A stretch of 43,008 bases of DNA from Thermodesulfovibrionia bacterium. GTDB taxonomy: Bacteria > Nitrospirota > Thermodesulfovibrionia > UBA6902. Position 1 is the stretch's first letter, and the number at the start of each line of letters is the position of its first letter. The translations under genes were made by a program, and so were the position numbers. The stretch covers positions 1 to 43,008 of the forward strand of contig JAGVGM010000119.1 of assembly GCA_020057065.1 (NCBI GenBank), written 5' to 3'. Positions 1-9,993 of this stretch are shown piece after piece. A model generated the notes under the pieces. That model did not search any database. It was not told the origin of the DNA and saw only the letters and a program-made list of their open reading frames with translations.

Positions 1-101
1 AGTGGTCGATTACGATTGAACAGCAATGGAAGGAAGGCGGCGTTTCGCACTTTCAAATGCTGGATATCGTGACCGGTAAGTTGCAGGAGTCGGTGCTATG
101 A
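1..101 (+). CDS. C-terminal end of an unidentified protein (partial)
   Basis: An open frame runs from the window edge (first full codon at base 3) to a TGA at 99-101 and encodes the last 32 residues of a protein, ending KLQESVL. Its stop overlaps the ATG of the next gene (ATGA), which is typical of translational coupling, so I treat it as a real gene end. Too little remains to name a family. The compact small genes that follow suggest an operon of phage or plasmid type. Confidence 0.5.
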   Translation, partial: WSITIEQQWKEGGVSHFQMLDIVTGKLQESVL

Positions 102-277
102 GAAAAGAAATCGGCGGAGTGAATCAGTATGTCTTTACGCACGGCAAGCGTCCGTCCGGCAAAGGCGCATGGGCGTTCAAAGGTGCTGATGGCAAGATCA
201 CGTTCATTAACGGCCTGTATTCGGAAGCGAAGAAACAGGCGCTTAAGACGATCAAGAACCCTGTTTTGCAAACATAA
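98..277 (+). CDS. Small hypothetical protein, 59 aa
   Basis: The ATG at 98 overlaps the upstream stop (ATGA) and the frame ends in TAA at 275-277. The 59-residue product is basic and soluble-looking, with a central GAWAFKGADGKITFING stretch that could form a small beta-hairpin unit. I recognise no family. It sits 13 nt before the next gene, whose SD (AAGGAGG) overlaps the end of this frame. That tight packing supports it as a real member of the small-gene operon. Confidence 0.5.
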   Translation: MRKEIGGVNQYVFTHGKRPSGKGAWAFKGADGKITFINGLYSEAKKQALKTIKNPVLQT

Positions 278-290
278 GGAGGACATCGAG

Positions 291-587
291 ATGGGTAAGA
301 AATCCAAAAAACAAAAAGTCGTGGAGAATAAAAAGGCACCGGGTGAAAGTTCTCCATCGCCGAAAGAAGGCATCGTTATGCACGCCGGGGCCTCGCGCAA
401 TGAGCTTATGCTCGCGGCCAAGGAACGCGGGGTCAAAAACTTCCGTGTTCTCAATAAACAGGAGCTGGCTGAGGTATTGAAGAATATCGGGGATCAGAAG
501 GTCGTTGATGCGATCGTGGCCGGTGCGGTTGCCAGATGGAAGTCCGGATGGGGAAAGGAAAAGGCAAAGAATGAAAGTCAAAGCTGA
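291..587 (+). CDS. Small hypothetical protein with a SAP/Rho-N-like helical segment, 98 aa
   Basis: The start is the ATG at 291, 6 nt after a strong GGAGG. A longer in-frame start at 129 would swallow the upstream gene and lacks an SD. The N-terminus is a lysine-rich, disordered tail (about residues 1-25). Residues 38-64 (ELMLAAKERGVKNFRVLNKQ and following) show the helix-extended-helix pattern seen in SAP, HeH and Rho-N nucleic-acid-binding domains, which often occur in phage proteins. This is a pattern match, not a verified domain. The 3' end overlaps the next gene by 17 nt. Confidence 0.6.
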   Translation: MGKKSKKQKVVENKKAPGESSPSPKEGIVMHAGASRNELMLAAKERGVKNFRVLNKQELAEVLKNIGDQKVVDAIVAGAVARWKSGWGKEKAKNESQS

Positions 588-882
588 ACTTGATTTGAAG
601 GTCGAGATGGGCGGGGTGTCGCGTGATGGCACAGGGTTGGAGGGTTATTTGCCTGACGGTACGCGATATGAGGACGTCGTTCGGGTGTTCGGTGCACCCC
701 ATCTGGGCATGTCGCTGGACGGCAAGACCAAGGCAGAGTGGATCGGCAGGATCAACGGTCTCGTTTTTACGATCTACGATTACAAGTCGAAGCTGGATCC
801 GGAGCGGAACACCAACTGGCATATCGGCGGCAAGCAGAAATTTGTCGCGGAGCTGGTGAATATTTATTTCAAGGCAAAATAA
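571..882 (+). CDS. Hypothetical protein of phage/plasmid flavour, 103 aa
   Basis: The start at ATG 571 lies inside the upstream gene's last codons and follows GGGGAAAGGAAAAGG. The product contains SKLDPERNTNWHIGG. IYDYK followed by a WHIGG motif is a combination I associate with small hypothetical proteins of phages and plasmids, but I cannot assign a function. There is no signal peptide, transmembrane segment or catalytic motif. It is the last gene before a strong terminator, so it closes the first operon of the window. Confidence 0.6.
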   Translation: MKVKAELDLKVEMGGVSRDGTGLEGYLPDGTRYEDVVRVFGAPHLGMSLDGKTKAEWIGRINGLVFTIYDYKSKLDPERNTNWHIGGKQKFVAELVNIYFKAK

Positions 883-902
883 TAAGAGAGCCGTTACGTC
901 GA

Positions 903-936
903 GCCTCCGCTGGTGTTATGCTGGCGGAGGTTTTTT
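903..936 (+). terminator. Rho-independent terminator of the first small-gene operon
   Basis: CCTCCGC (904-910) pairs perfectly with GCGGAGG (924-930), can extend by three weaker pairs into the loop, and is followed by six T (931-936). It begins about 20 nt after the stop of the 571-882 gene and separates that operon from the restriction-modification operon. Confidence 0.85.
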
Positions 937-960
937 CGAGATTGAATTGATTGAAAACCA

Positions 961-996
961 TTTCCTCTAAAATATTTATGTGATATAATGTATCAC
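961..996 (+). promoter_or_regulatory. Extended -10 promoter with an overlapping palindromic operator
   Basis: A TGATATAAT element (TATAAT at 984-989, extended -10 TG at 981-982) lies 38 bp before the HTH gene. The -35 region at the ideal 17-bp distance (961-966, TTTCCT) is weak, as usual for extended -10 promoters. GTGATA (980-985) and TATCAC (991-996) form a perfect inverted repeat with a 5-nt spacer that straddles the -10. A dimer bound there would block RNA polymerase. The adjacent HTH protein is a plausible ligand, but that is inference. Confidence 0.6.
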
Positions 997-1026
997 AATG
1001 TTAAATCAAATTTCGGAGGGAATTCC

Positions 1027-1200
1027 ATGCTTCTCAAGGGATATTTGACCGTACGTCAAGTTGCCAAAGAATTGGGATTGACTGAATATAGAATTCGGCA
1101 ATTGATCCGCGAAAAACAGATTCGCGCAACGAAAATCGGACAGTGGAGGATCAAGCCGGATGACTTAAAGAATTTTATCAAAAGCAGAAGCAATGTATAG
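1027..1200 (+). CDS. Excisionase/MerR-type helix-turn-helix DNA-binding protein, 57 aa
   Basis: The start is ATG 1027, 6 nt after GGAGGG. A longer in-frame ATG at 988 lies within the promoter -10 and is unlikely. The whole protein is one winged HTH: YLTVRQVAKELGLTEYRIRQ forms the first helices and recognition helix, and the KIGQWRIKPDDLKNFI wing ends the domain. This is the helix_turn_helix_17/excisionase family pattern. Such proteins act as excisionases or as small transcription regulators. It is 19 nt upstream of hsdM in the same direction and downstream of a palindrome-bearing promoter, so I infer a controller role for the restriction operon. Nothing in the sequence proves it. Confidence 0.8.
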   Translation: MLLKGYLTVRQVAKELGLTEYRIRQLIREKQIRATKIGQWRIKPDDLKNFIKSRSNV

Positions 1201-1219
1201 TTTATAGAGAGGAATTTAA

Positions 1220-2767
1220 ATGGCGCAAAATCATATTGCAGAACTTGAAAAACGATTATGGGCAGTAGCCGACGAACTACGAGCCAATTCAGACTTGAAA
1301 GCGTCAGAATATTCCGCGCCGGTTTTAGGGTTGATTTTTTTGAGGTATGCAGATTATCGTTTCACCAAGCAAGAAAAGTTGCTTTCCGATAAATTAACCA
1401 GCCGCAGGAAAGTAAGCAAAACAGATTATCAGGCCGCGGGCGTGATGTATTTGCCGGATGAAGCTCGGTTTTCTTTTTTATTAAATCTACCCGAAGGCGC
1501 TGACATTGGAAAAGCGATCAACGAAGCTATGAAGGCCGTTGAACGCGAGAACGAAGATCTCAAAGGCATTCTTCCGAAAACGTACAATCGGTTCGATAAC
1601 AATCTTCTGGTTGAGTTGATCAAAGTAATGTCATCAATTCCTGAAGATATTGAAGGTGATGCTTTCGGAAAAATCTATGAGTATTTCTTGGGTGAGTTCG
1701 CAATGACCGAAGGACAGCAGGGCGGGGAGTTTTTCACGCCGACATCTATTGTTAAGTTGATTGTTTCAATTATTCAGCCATTTCACGGGAAGATATTTGA
1801 TCCGGCATGCGGATCGGGTGGTATGTTTGTCCAGAGCGCAGAATTTGTCGAAGAGCATAAAATGAAAGCCATTGATGAGATTAGTATCTATGGGCAAGAA
1901 AAAACAAGGGAGACGGTCAATCTTTGTAAAATGAACTTAGCCGTCCATGGATTATCTGGAGATGTTCTGCAGGGAAATTCATATTATGAAGATCTACACA
2001 ATATGGTTGGCGCGTTTGACTTTGTTATGGCTAATCCTCCATTTAACGTCAATCGTATTGATAAGGATCGAATTAAAAACGATCGAAAGAAATTCCCTTA
2101 TGGAATGCCGTCGGTTGATAACGGAAATTATTTATGGATTCAACTTTTTTATAGCGCACTGAATGATAACGGGCGGGCTGGATTTGTGATGGCTAACTCA
2201 GCCAGTGATGCACGTGCGAGCGAACAGGAGCTTCGTAAGAAATTAATTGAAGATAATGCTGTTGATGCGGTGATCTCCATTGGCCCTAATTTTTTCTATA
2301 CAGTGATATTGCCTTGCACATTGTGGTTTCTTGATAAAGGAAAGAAGAAAACCAAACGAAAGGACAGTGTTCTTTTTATAGATGCTCGTAGAATTTACAG
2401 TCAGGTTGATCGGGCACACCGCGAGTTTCGTCCTGACCAGATTGAGTTTCTTGCGAATATTGTCAGATTGTATCGTGGCGAAGCCATCGAAACTGTGCAT
2501 GGAAGTGAAAAACTAATGAAGGAAAATTTTTCAAAAGGAACATATCAAGATGTTGCCGGTCTTTGTAAAATTACCAGCTTGAATGATATTGCGAGTCAGG
2601 GATTAAGTTTGAACCCGGGGCGATATGTTGGCGTTCTTGAGGAGGAAGGGGATGGGTTCGATTTCAAAGAGCGACTCGAAGTATTGAATGAAGAATTGGG
2701 AGTGCTTAATTCTGAGGCCAGAGAATTAGAAAATATGATTGCCACTAATATGGCTAAATTGCTTTGA
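1220..2767 (+). CDS. hsdM: Type I restriction-modification system, DNA N6-adenine methyltransferase subunit (system 1)
   Basis: The 515-residue HsdM is of normal family length. Residues 1-140 are the helical HsdM N-terminal domain ([33 protein letters not shown]). The SAM-binding motif I is [11 protein letters not shown], and the catalytic motif IV is NPPF at N272-F275, as expected for N6-adenine methylation. [12 protein letters not shown] is the usual linker into the methylase fold. The protein pairs with HsdS to methylate the bipartite target and with HsdR to restrict unmodified DNA. An SD (GAGAGGAA) precedes the ATG. Its stop lies just before the hsdS start, and all three hsd genes are intact and contiguous. 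Confidence 0.95.
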   Translation: MAQNHIAELEKRLWAVADELRANSDLKASEYSAPVLGLIFLRYADYRFTKQEKLLSDKLTSRRKVSKTDYQAAGVMYLPDEARFSFLLNLPEGADIGKAINEAMKAVERENEDLKGILPKTYNRFDNNLLVELIKVMSSIPEDIEGDAFGKIYEYFLGEFAMTEGQQGGEFFTPTSIVKLIVSIIQPFHGKIFDPACGSGGMFVQSAEFVEEHKMKAIDEISIYGQEKTRETVNLCKMNLAVHGLSGDVLQGNSYYEDLHNMVGAFDFVMANPPFNVNRIDKDRIKNDRKKFPYGMPSVDNGNYLWIQLFYSALNDNGRAGFVMANSASDARASEQELRKKLIEDNAVDAVISIGPNFFYTVILPCTLWFLDKGKKKTKRKDSVLFIDARRIYSQVDRAHREFRPDQIEFLANIVRLYRGEAIETVHGSEKLMKENFSKGTYQDVAGLCKITSLNDIASQGLSLNPGRYVGVLEEEGDGFDFKERLEVLNEELGVLNSEARELENMIATNMAKLL

Positions 2768-2787
2768 AGGATAGAACGGAAATTCGA

Positions 2788-4080
2788 ATGAGAAGACAAA
2801 GGATAAAAGATTTATCTAAGAAAATCACAAAAGGAACCACGCCTACAACGGTGGGATATTCTTTTTCTGAATCTGGTGTTAACTATATTAAAGCGGAAGC
2901 GATAACCAGAGAAGGAAGAATTGATAAAAGCGTATTTTGTTTTATCAGTGAAGAAACTCACAATGCTTTAGCTCGATCTCAACTTCAAGCCGATGACATA
3001 TTAGTTTCGATTGCAGGTGTGTATTTGGGCAAGTCCGCTGTCATGAAGAAAGAGTATCTACCGGCTAATGTTAACCAAGCAGTAGGGATAGTTCGGATTG
3101 ATCAAAGTAAGGCGCATCCAAAATTTGTACATTATACTTTTCAAACACCTAAAGTTAATCAACTGCTAAATAGCCTGTGCCCTCAAGCCGCCCAACCAAA
3201 TCTTAATTTGACTTCGTTAGGTTTATTTGAAATCGAGGTTCCAGAATTATCAGTTCAAAAAAAAGTTTCTGGAATATTATCTACATATGATGACCTTATC
3301 GAAAATAACCGTGTCCGTATTCAGATTCTTGAAGAAATTGTTCAGAGAATTTACCGAGAGTGGTTTGTTGATTATCGATTCCCGGGGCATGAAAAGGTAA
3401 AGTTTATTGATTCTGAAATGGGCAAAGTACCAATTGGGTGGCAAGTTGTAACTATCGGCGATGTCATTGATAGCATTGAATCCGGGTCACGGCCCAAAGG
3501 TGGGATTGATCCAAACGAAACAGGCATACCTAGTATAGGGGCGGAGAACGTTTTGGGTCTTGGGCAATATGAATTTGAGAAAGAAAAATATGTTTCTAAG
3601 AATTTCTTTAATGGTATGAAGAGAGGCGTTATTAAGAACGGAGATGTTCTTTTATACAAGGACGGTGCAAAAATTGGAAGAAAATCAATGTTCCGTGATG
3701 GGTTTCCTCATGAGATATGTTGCATTAATGAGCATGCATTCATATTAAGAACAAATTCAAGGTGCTCGCAAAACTATTTATATTTTTATTTGGATCGTCC
3801 AGATACAACGCAGAAGATTATTGGATTGAATGCAAACGCCGCTCAACCGGGAATTAATCAGCCAGGAGTTAAAGGATTGCCTTTTATGTTGCCTGAGAAG
3901 TGGCTGATCGATTTATTTGATACACAGGCTGAACCTATACTTAGGTTATTGTTCAATTTGGCAAAGAAAAACAAGTGTCTGAGAGAAAAGAGAGAAATGC
4001 TTCTTCCGAGGTTGATCTCCGGAGAGGTGGATGTTTCCATGATGGATATAGCAATGAGGGAGCAAGCGGATGTCGCCTAA
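2788..4080 (+). CDS. hsdS: Type I restriction-modification system, DNA specificity subunit (system 1)
   Basis: This is an HsdS with two target-recognition domains, roughly residues 1-160 and 210-370, separated by conserved helices (SVQKKVSGILSTYDDLIENN, EEIVQRIYREWFVDYRFPG). The C-terminal helix ends with the family's typical MLLPRLISGEVDV. The two domains together determine the bipartite DNA target, which cannot be read from sequence. I chose the ATG at 2788, 7 nt after a weak GGA. A TTG at 2764 that overlaps the hsdM stop would add eight residues and is possible. The gene's last 11 nt overlap hsdR. Confidence 0.9.
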   Translation: MRRQRIKDLSKKITKGTTPTTVGYSFSESGVNYIKAEAITREGRIDKSVFCFISEETHNALARSQLQADDILVSIAGVYLGKSAVMKKEYLPANVNQAVGIVRIDQSKAHPKFVHYTFQTPKVNQLLNSLCPQAAQPNLNLTSLGLFEIEVPELSVQKKVSGILSTYDDLIENNRVRIQILEEIVQRIYREWFVDYRFPGHEKVKFIDSEMGKVPIGWQVVTIGDVIDSIESGSRPKGGIDPNETGIPSIGAENVLGLGQYEFEKEKYVSKNFFNGMKRGVIKNGDVLLYKDGAKIGRKSMFRDGFPHEICCINEHAFILRTNSRCSQNYLYFYLDRPDTTQKIIGLNANAAQPGINQPGVKGLPFMLPEKWLIDLFDTQAEPILRLLFNLAKKNKCLREKREMLLPRLISGEVDVSMMDIAMREQADVA

Positions 4081-7000
4081 AGACGGAAAATATTCAGAAG
4101 ACGCTTTGGTAGAGAGACCGGCAATCGAATTGTTCGATCAGCTGAAATGGTCGGTTCAAAATTGCTTCCATGAATTTGATGAAAACGGAAAAAGCTCGCT
4201 CGGTCGTGAAACGAAGGCAGATGTCGTTATAGTTTCCAAACTCAAACCGATATTGAGGGAGCTTAATTTTGATGTTTCTGCTACGGCAATCGATGAGGCA
4301 ATTAAAATATTAACTGCTGATCGTAGCTTGATGAGTATGGTTGCGGCGAATCGAGAGGTTTACGAGCTACTTAAAAACGGGATACTGGTTTCGTATTTGA
4401 ATGATAGACATGAGCAGGTATCGGAGAGGGTCAAAGTTATCGATTGGGTCAATATTGATAACAACGACTTCTTCCTCGCTTCCCAGTTTTGGATCACTGG
4501 CGAAATGTATACACGAAGGGCGGATCTTATAGGGTTTGTTAACGGAATTCCGCTTTTATTCATAGAGCTTAAGGCGTCTCATAAAAACCTCAAGAAGGCT
4601 TTTGATGATAACTTGCGGGACTATAAAACTGCAATCCCGCAGGTGTTTTGGTTTAACGGATTGATTCTCTTGTCTAATGGAAGCAAAAGCCGGGTCGGGA
4701 CTCTATCGGCTGAATGGGATCATTTTGGCGAGTGGAAGCGTATCAATAGCGAAGGCGAAAAGGGGATAGTATCTCTTGAGACGATAATCAGAGGCATTGG
4801 CGCGCGGGATCGACTCTTAGATCTGGTCGAGAACTATGTCGTATTTAAGGAAGAGAAGAACGGGCCCATAAAGGTATTTGCCAAGAACCATCAATATTTG
4901 GGCGTTGAAAATGCTATACGCGCCTTTCACTCGATGAAAGAAAATCAGGGGCGACTGGGCGTTTTCTGGCATACGCAAGGATCAGGCAAATCAATATCTA
5001 TGATTTTCTTTTCTCAGAAGATATTACGCAAAGTGCCCGGGAATTGGACTTTCGTTGTAGTGACAGACCGTACGGATTTAGATGATCAAATTTATAAAAA
5101 CTTTGTCCGATGCGGAGCCATAAAAGGTAAGCAGGAGCGGGCGGAGTCGGGAGCTGATTTGGTTCAGCTACTAACCGAAGATCATCGGTATGTATTTACT
5201 ACGATTCAAAAGTTTAGAACGGAGAAAGGTAAACCACATCCAGTTATCTCTAATCGTCAGGATATCATCGTAATGACCGATGAGGCGCACAGAACCCAGT
5301 ACGACACTTTCGCTTTGAATATGCGGAATGCCTTACCGAAGGCTGGATTTATCGGCTTTACCGGCACACCCCTGATTTCCGGTGAAGAGAAAACCAAAGA
5401 GGTTTTTGGCGATTATGTTAGCGTTTATAACTTCAAACAGGCAGTGGATGACAAGGCAACTGTTCGGCTCTTTTATGAGAACCGTAAACCAAAAGTTCAA
5501 CTTGTGAATTTAAGTTTGAATGAGGATATTCAGCAGATATTGGAAGATGCAGAGCTTGACGAGGCCGAGCAACGTAAATTTGAACGAGAGTTTTCCAAGG
5601 AATATCAGCTTATCACCACAGAAGATCGACTTGATGACGTAGCGCAGGATATTGTAGTTCATTTTATGAACCGTGGTTTCATGGGCAAGGCGATGGTGGT
5701 GTCAGTCGATAAAGCGACCGCTGTCAAAATGTATAACAAGGTCAAGCGGTTTTGGGATGAATACGCCGTTAAACTTCAAAAGGACTATGAGAAGGCGACT
5801 GATGTCGAGAAGGATGAGCTTGGCGATAAGCTCATCTATATGAATCAAACCGATATGGCGGTGGTCGTGTCGCAGTCACAAAATGAAATTGAGGATCTAA
5901 AAGCCAAAGGCGTAGATATTGCACCGCATCGCAAACGAATGAATAAAGAGGACTTGGACGAAAAGTTCAAGGATCCAGATGATCGTCTGCGCATCGTATT
6001 CGTCTGCGCCATGTGGATGACGGGATTTGATGTGCCGTCATGTTCTACGATTTACCTCGATAAGCCAATGAAGAATCACACTTTGATGCAAACCATTGCG
6101 CGAGTCAACCGCGTGTTTGGTGAATATAAGACGGTCGGGTTGATCGTTGATTATATTGGCGTTCTGCATAATTTGAATAAGGCATTGGCTATCTACGCGG
6201 CACCGACTGCTGATGGTGGGATTGATACGCCAATTGTCGAAAAATCAGAACTTATCACACAGCTTCGCAAAGATATTCAAGAGATGGTGGAGTTATGCGA
6301 TGAATGGGATATTTCTTTGCCCGAAATCATGACAGCAGAAGGTCTGGCATGTGTTGGGCTGATAGATGATGCGGTTGAATGTATTTTGGAGAATGACGAG
6401 CGGCCAGCGCAGTTTCGCGAGAAGAACGCTTATATTCAAAACACATACCGGGCAATTCTTCCGGATGTTTCAGCAAGCGAGTTTCAGCCGGTAGTCAAAT
6501 TATTGCAGGTACTGGCAGAGAAGCTTGCTTCAATCTCGCCAACGGTTGATATTTCCGACGTGCTTGAGCAGATCTCTGATCTTCTTGATAGATCGGTTAA
6601 GGTTACGGCAAGGCATGTTTCAGATCAGCGTGGTGAATATAAGGCAGGACGTATTCTTGATCTTGGGAATCTGGATTTCGACAAGTTGCAAGAACAGTTC
6701 AAAAAGGGTCGAAAGCGCATATTAGCGGAGCAACTCAGAAAAGCGATCGAGGTCAGGTTACATGCCTTGTATATGCTCAATAAGATGCGGATTAACTACA
6801 TGGAAAAATTCCAGCAGTTAATTGATGACTATAACGCCGGGTCAATGAACGTCGAAGAATACTACCGCAGGTTACTTGAGTTCGTGAAAGGCTTAAATGA
6901 TGAAGAGAAGCGGTCGCTTTCTGAAAATTTGACTGAAGAGGAGCTGGCCATTTATGACTTACTGGTGAACCCGCCAGTCAAAATGACGCAGAAAGAAGTA

Positions 7001-7243
7001 CTTGCGGTTAAAAAGATCGCTCATGAGTTATTGGAAAAAATTAAAAGAGATAAGTTGGTTTTGGATTGGCGTAAGAAACAACAATCTCGTGCGGCAGTTA
7101 AGCTTTGCATTGAAGAAACTCTTGGAGAGTTGCCGCCCGCATTTAACGATGACTTATACCACCAGAAGTGCGGGCTTGTTTATCAGCATGTATATGAAGC
7201 CTACGTAGGGTGCGGGAAGAGCGTTTATGCTCATGAGGCATGA
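4070..7243 (+). CDS. hsdR: Type I restriction-modification system, restriction/translocase subunit (system 1)
   Basis: The 1057-residue HsdR resembles the EcoR124I (type IC) group. An N-terminal PD-(D/E)xK endonuclease site is visible as RADLIGFVNG followed by LLFIELKA. The motor follows: Walker A TQGSGKS with K307, DEAH box at D404, GFTGTPL as motif III, and a second RecA lobe ending in QTIARVNRVFG. A long helical C-terminus (about 800-1057) would dock to the methylase. It hydrolyses ATP to pull DNA and cuts distant unmodified DNA. The start ATG at 4070 overlaps hsdS and has GAGGGAG upstream. All motifs are intact, so the system is probably active. Confidence 0.95.
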   Translation: MSPKDGKYSEDALVERPAIELFDQLKWSVQNCFHEFDENGKSSLGRETKADVVIVSKLKPILRELNFDVSATAIDEAIKILTADRSLMSMVAANREVYELLKNGILVSYLNDRHEQVSERVKVIDWVNIDNNDFFLASQFWITGEMYTRRADLIGFVNGIPLLFIELKASHKNLKKAFDDNLRDYKTAIPQVFWFNGLILLSNGSKSRVGTLSAEWDHFGEWKRINSEGEKGIVSLETIIRGIGARDRLLDLVENYVVFKEEKNGPIKVFAKNHQYLGVENAIRAFHSMKENQGRLGVFWHTQGSGKSISMIFFSQKILRKVPGNWTFVVVTDRTDLDDQIYKNFVRCGAIKGKQERAESGADLVQLLTEDHRYVFTTIQKFRTEKGKPHPVISNRQDIIVMTDEAHRTQYDTFALNMRNALPKAGFIGFTGTPLISGEEKTKEVFGDYVSVYNFKQAVDDKATVRLFYENRKPKVQLVNLSLNEDIQQILEDAELDEAEQRKFEREFSKEYQLITTEDRLDDVAQDIVVHFMNRGFMGKAMVVSVDKATAVKMYNKVKRFWDEYAVKLQKDYEKATDVEKDELGDKLIYMNQTDMAVVVSQSQNEIEDLKAKGVDIAPHRKRMNKEDLDEKFKDPDDRLRIVFVCAMWMTGFDVPSCSTIYLDKPMKNHTLMQTIARVNRVFGEYKTVGLIVDYIGVLHNLNKALAIYAAPTADGGIDTPIVEKSELITQLRKDIQEMVELCDEWDISLPEIMTAEGLACVGLIDDAVECILENDERPAQFREKNAYIQNTYRAILPDVSASEFQPVVKLLQVLAEKLASISPTVDISDVLEQISDLLDRSVKVTARHVSDQRGEYKAGRILDLGNLDFDKLQEQFKKGRKRILAEQLRKAIEVRLHALYMLNKMRINYMEKFQQLIDDYNAGSMNVEEYYRRLLEFVKGLNDEEKRSLSENLTEEELAIYDLLVNPPVKMTQKEVLAVKKIAHELLEKIKRDKLVLDWRKKQQSRAAVKLCIEETLGELPPAFNDDLYHQKCGLVYQHVYEAYVGCGKSVYAHEA

Positions 7244-7278
7244 TTCTTTATTTGAAATAATACGGGAGGAGAATACCG

Positions 7279-9993
7279 ATGAATAAAAGAAATTGTTTCG
7301 TCATTCTGCAAAATAGGGAGGAATCCCAATATAATGATTTCATAGGGAAGTTTTATCATTTTCCAAAGAAATATATTAAGCAGCTATCGCAGGATAATAT
7401 CGAGTTTGTTTATTACGAACCGAAGAAAAAAGGTGAAGGGGTGTATTTTGGCTTTGGGAAAATAGGGAAAATCTTTGAAGATAAAAAAGAGCCGGAACAT
7501 TACTTCGCCGAGATCGTTGACTATAATTCGTTTTCCATAGAGGTTCCTTTTTTAGATGGTCAGGGGAATCGCCGAGAAACTGGTCCAGGGTTTAACATTC
7601 AAAATTCCGTGCGATCGATAGATTCGGGACTATTGGATGAACTATGCTTGGATGGCGGAATAATTTTAAATATTGAGTCCGATGCGCATTTAATAAAGGT
7701 TTTGGGAGAACAGCTTATCGGTTCGGAACGGGTCGGTATTCTTGAGTTAGTTAAGAATGCGATCGATGCTCAAGCTTCTTACTGTCGTGTTCGATTAGAA
7801 AAAATAAACACTCTGGAAGATGTGGACGCGGATCAATATAAATTCAGTGGTTATGACGGGCCTGTCATAGTAATTGAAGATGACGGTATCGGTATGACGC
7901 AAGAAGTAATCCGAAACGGTTGGCTGAGACCGGCATCTCCGATTAAAACAAGAATAAAAGAACGATTACGAAAAGAACGAGCGAGCGCATTGGAAAAAGG
8001 GAATTTAGGGTCTTACGATGCATTGCTTAAACAAATAAAAAAGGAACATGGAGGTAGAATCCCCCTTGGAGAGAAAGGGGTTGGCCGCTTTGCGACGCAT
8101 CGACTAGGAAGGTTTCTGGAGTTGAGAACTAAAGCAAAAGATATGCCTTATGAATTGGTCTTGAAAATAGATTGGGATAAATTTGACAATTTAACAGAGC
8201 AATTTGTGAATTTAAACAGCATCGGCGTTAGTCTTTGTAGAGAAAAGCCACAGCGAGATTATGGAAAGAATCAATCCGGTACTCGTCTGATCATTTATGG
8301 CGGTCGTGAAGGTTTTAAATGGGATGCAAAAGAAATCCAAGATCTTAACAAATCGATCTTGAATATCAATTCGCCACGCTATAAATCAAAAATAATACCT
8401 GTCGAAGGTAATGCTCCAACTCTTGTTACGCTTGAATGCCCGCAGCTGAAGTCAGAATTGCCTAACTTCTTGCCCTATCAAGAGGCGACGCCAAATTTCA
8501 CTTTTGATGCTTTAATAAGTGCAAATGGCACCGTTGATGAGTATGAGTTAAAGTTTAAGCACCCTGAAGATAAAGTTCCTGAAGATTCATGGAATGGTAA
8601 AAATATTGATTTACGAGTTCATAAAGATCCGAAGTTCTGGCTTGAAGCAGGCGAAATTCGTAAGCCGACTTGTGGAGCTTTTTATATTCATTTGGATGTT
8701 TGGTATAGAAAGAAAGAATGGATCAACATAGAAAATTGGAAAGATTTAACGGATTATTTAGACGATTTCGGTGGGGTTGCTGTTTATCGTGACAACGTTC
8801 TCATGGTTGATACTAAGATTGGAGCAGAACACGATTGGCTGAAGCTTAATGAAGAACGGATTAAGCAAGCATTTAAAATATCTTACCGTGATTTCATCGG
8901 TAGTATTGAAATTGAGCAGTCAAAGAATTTCGAATTAATTGATAAAACCAATCGAGAAGGATTAATTGAAAACCAGGCGTTTAAAGATCTTTCTTGCCTG
9001 GCAAAGAATGCCGTAAATCAGTTGCTGTTGCCTAGATATATGGCAAAGCGTGATGACTTTGAAAAATTAACTAAAGGGGTAATTACCGATACGTCAACGT
9101 TATCAAAAGTAGCCAAGACCTCCGCTACGTTTTTTGATAACGTTTCGAAGAGCAAATACGCTTTGGATTCGGATCCTTATGGTTTCTTCTCTGAATTGTG
9201 GCAAAAGACAGAAGATCGGCGGGGTGGTTTAGTTAATTTGAGGGATTCGATGAAAGAGCTTCAAAAAAGCGTAAAAATGATTGAAGACACTCAAGAATTA
9301 TTTGTCGAACAGGCAGGGTTCGGTATTGCGATTGCGATTTCACTCCATGAGATCAATAAAATCACATCTAATTTTTATCATGGCATTGCCAGTTTAATAA
9401 AAAGCGGGGACTTTAATAAGGTGAAACTTGAGGATTTGCAAGAGACCTCGGCTTCACTTCGAACCGAATTGAAAAGACTTGGGCCTCTTAGGGCGATAAG
9501 GAATGAGGATCCGACCGAATTTAATATTGTTAAGGTAATCAAATATGTCTCCGAGATTTATAAATTAAAAATGAAAATTGATGGGATTTCGTTTCAGATT
9601 ATGAATCCTGATGACGATTTTGTTTTGTTCGGTCAGTGTTCAAGAATAAATCAAGTGTTCGGAAACCTTTTCGATAATAGCATTTATTGGATTGACCGGT
9701 CACGTAACAAAGATAAAAGAATTGCCGTTCTGTTGGACAAAAAACATAGAACCGTTGTGTTTTCCGATTCGGGAACCGACGTTAGCGAAATAATTCGGCC
9801 TTATTTATTTCAAGCGAGTTATAGTTTAAAGACGCCTCCGAGTGGCCTAGGTCTTTATATCTGTAGAACTTATTTGAATTCTTTAAAGGGGCGGATTTAT
9901 GAAACACCTTCTAAGGATCGGATTAACGGATTGGTTGGTGCGCATTTTACCGTAGATTTCGCTAAATCGCCGGATAAGAGAGGACAATTATGA
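7279..9993 (+). CDS. Protein with two GHKL ATPase domains (MORC/Hsp90-like plus histidine-kinase-like)
   Basis: This 904-residue protein has two separate GHKL sites. The first resembles MORC/Hsp90/MutL ATPases: ELVKNAIDA (E156, N160), DDGIGM (D202-M206) and GEKGVGRF (G264-F271). The second, at the C-terminus, is kinase-like: NLFDNS (N796-S801), SDSGT (D830) and SGLGLYICR (S855 on). An ISLHEINKI segment with H690 sits where a histidine kinase carries its phospho-acceptor helix. No transmembrane segment is seen, so it is cytosolic. GGGAGGAG precedes the ATG. It lies 35 nt after hsdR and overlaps the receiver-like gene by 4 nt. Bacterial MORC-type ATPases are known from predicted restriction systems that also carry methylases and Vsr nucleases. 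I infer an ATP-driven sensor or DNA-clamp role. Confidence 0.8.
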   Translation: MNKRNCFVILQNREESQYNDFIGKFYHFPKKYIKQLSQDNIEFVYYEPKKKGEGVYFGFGKIGKIFEDKKEPEHYFAEIVDYNSFSIEVPFLDGQGNRRETGPGFNIQNSVRSIDSGLLDELCLDGGIILNIESDAHLIKVLGEQLIGSERVGILELVKNAIDAQASYCRVRLEKINTLEDVDADQYKFSGYDGPVIVIEDDGIGMTQEVIRNGWLRPASPIKTRIKERLRKERASALEKGNLGSYDALLKQIKKEHGGRIPLGEKGVGRFATHRLGRFLELRTKAKDMPYELVLKIDWDKFDNLTEQFVNLNSIGVSLCREKPQRDYGKNQSGTRLIIYGGREGFKWDAKEIQDLNKSILNINSPRYKSKIIPVEGNAPTLVTLECPQLKSELPNFLPYQEATPNFTFDALISANGTVDEYELKFKHPEDKVPEDSWNGKNIDLRVHKDPKFWLEAGEIRKPTCGAFYIHLDVWYRKKEWINIENWKDLTDYLDDFGGVAVYRDNVLMVDTKIGAEHDWLKLNEERIKQAFKISYRDFIGSIEIEQSKNFELIDKTNREGLIENQAFKDLSCLAKNAVNQLLLPRYMAKRDDFEKLTKGVITDTSTLSKVAKTSATFFDNVSKSKYALDSDPYGFFSELWQKTEDRRGGLVNLRDSMKELQKSVKMIEDTQELFVEQAGFGIAIAISLHEINKITSNFYHGIASLIKSGDFNKVKLEDLQETSASLRTELKRLGPLRAIRNEDPTEFNIVKVIKYVSEIYKLKMKIDGISFQIMNPDDDFVLFGQCSRINQVFGNLFDNSIYWIDRSRNKDKRIAVLLDKKHRTVVFSDSGTDVSEIIRPYLFQASYSLKTPPSGLGLYICRTYLNSLKGRIYETPSKDRINGLVGAHFTVDFAKSPDKRGQL

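Noticed and set aside
2764-2787. TTG start for hsdS overlapping the hsdM stop
   Set aside because: No SD is upstream, whereas ATG 2788 has a weak one. The extra eight residues match no conserved HsdS feature. It remains possible.
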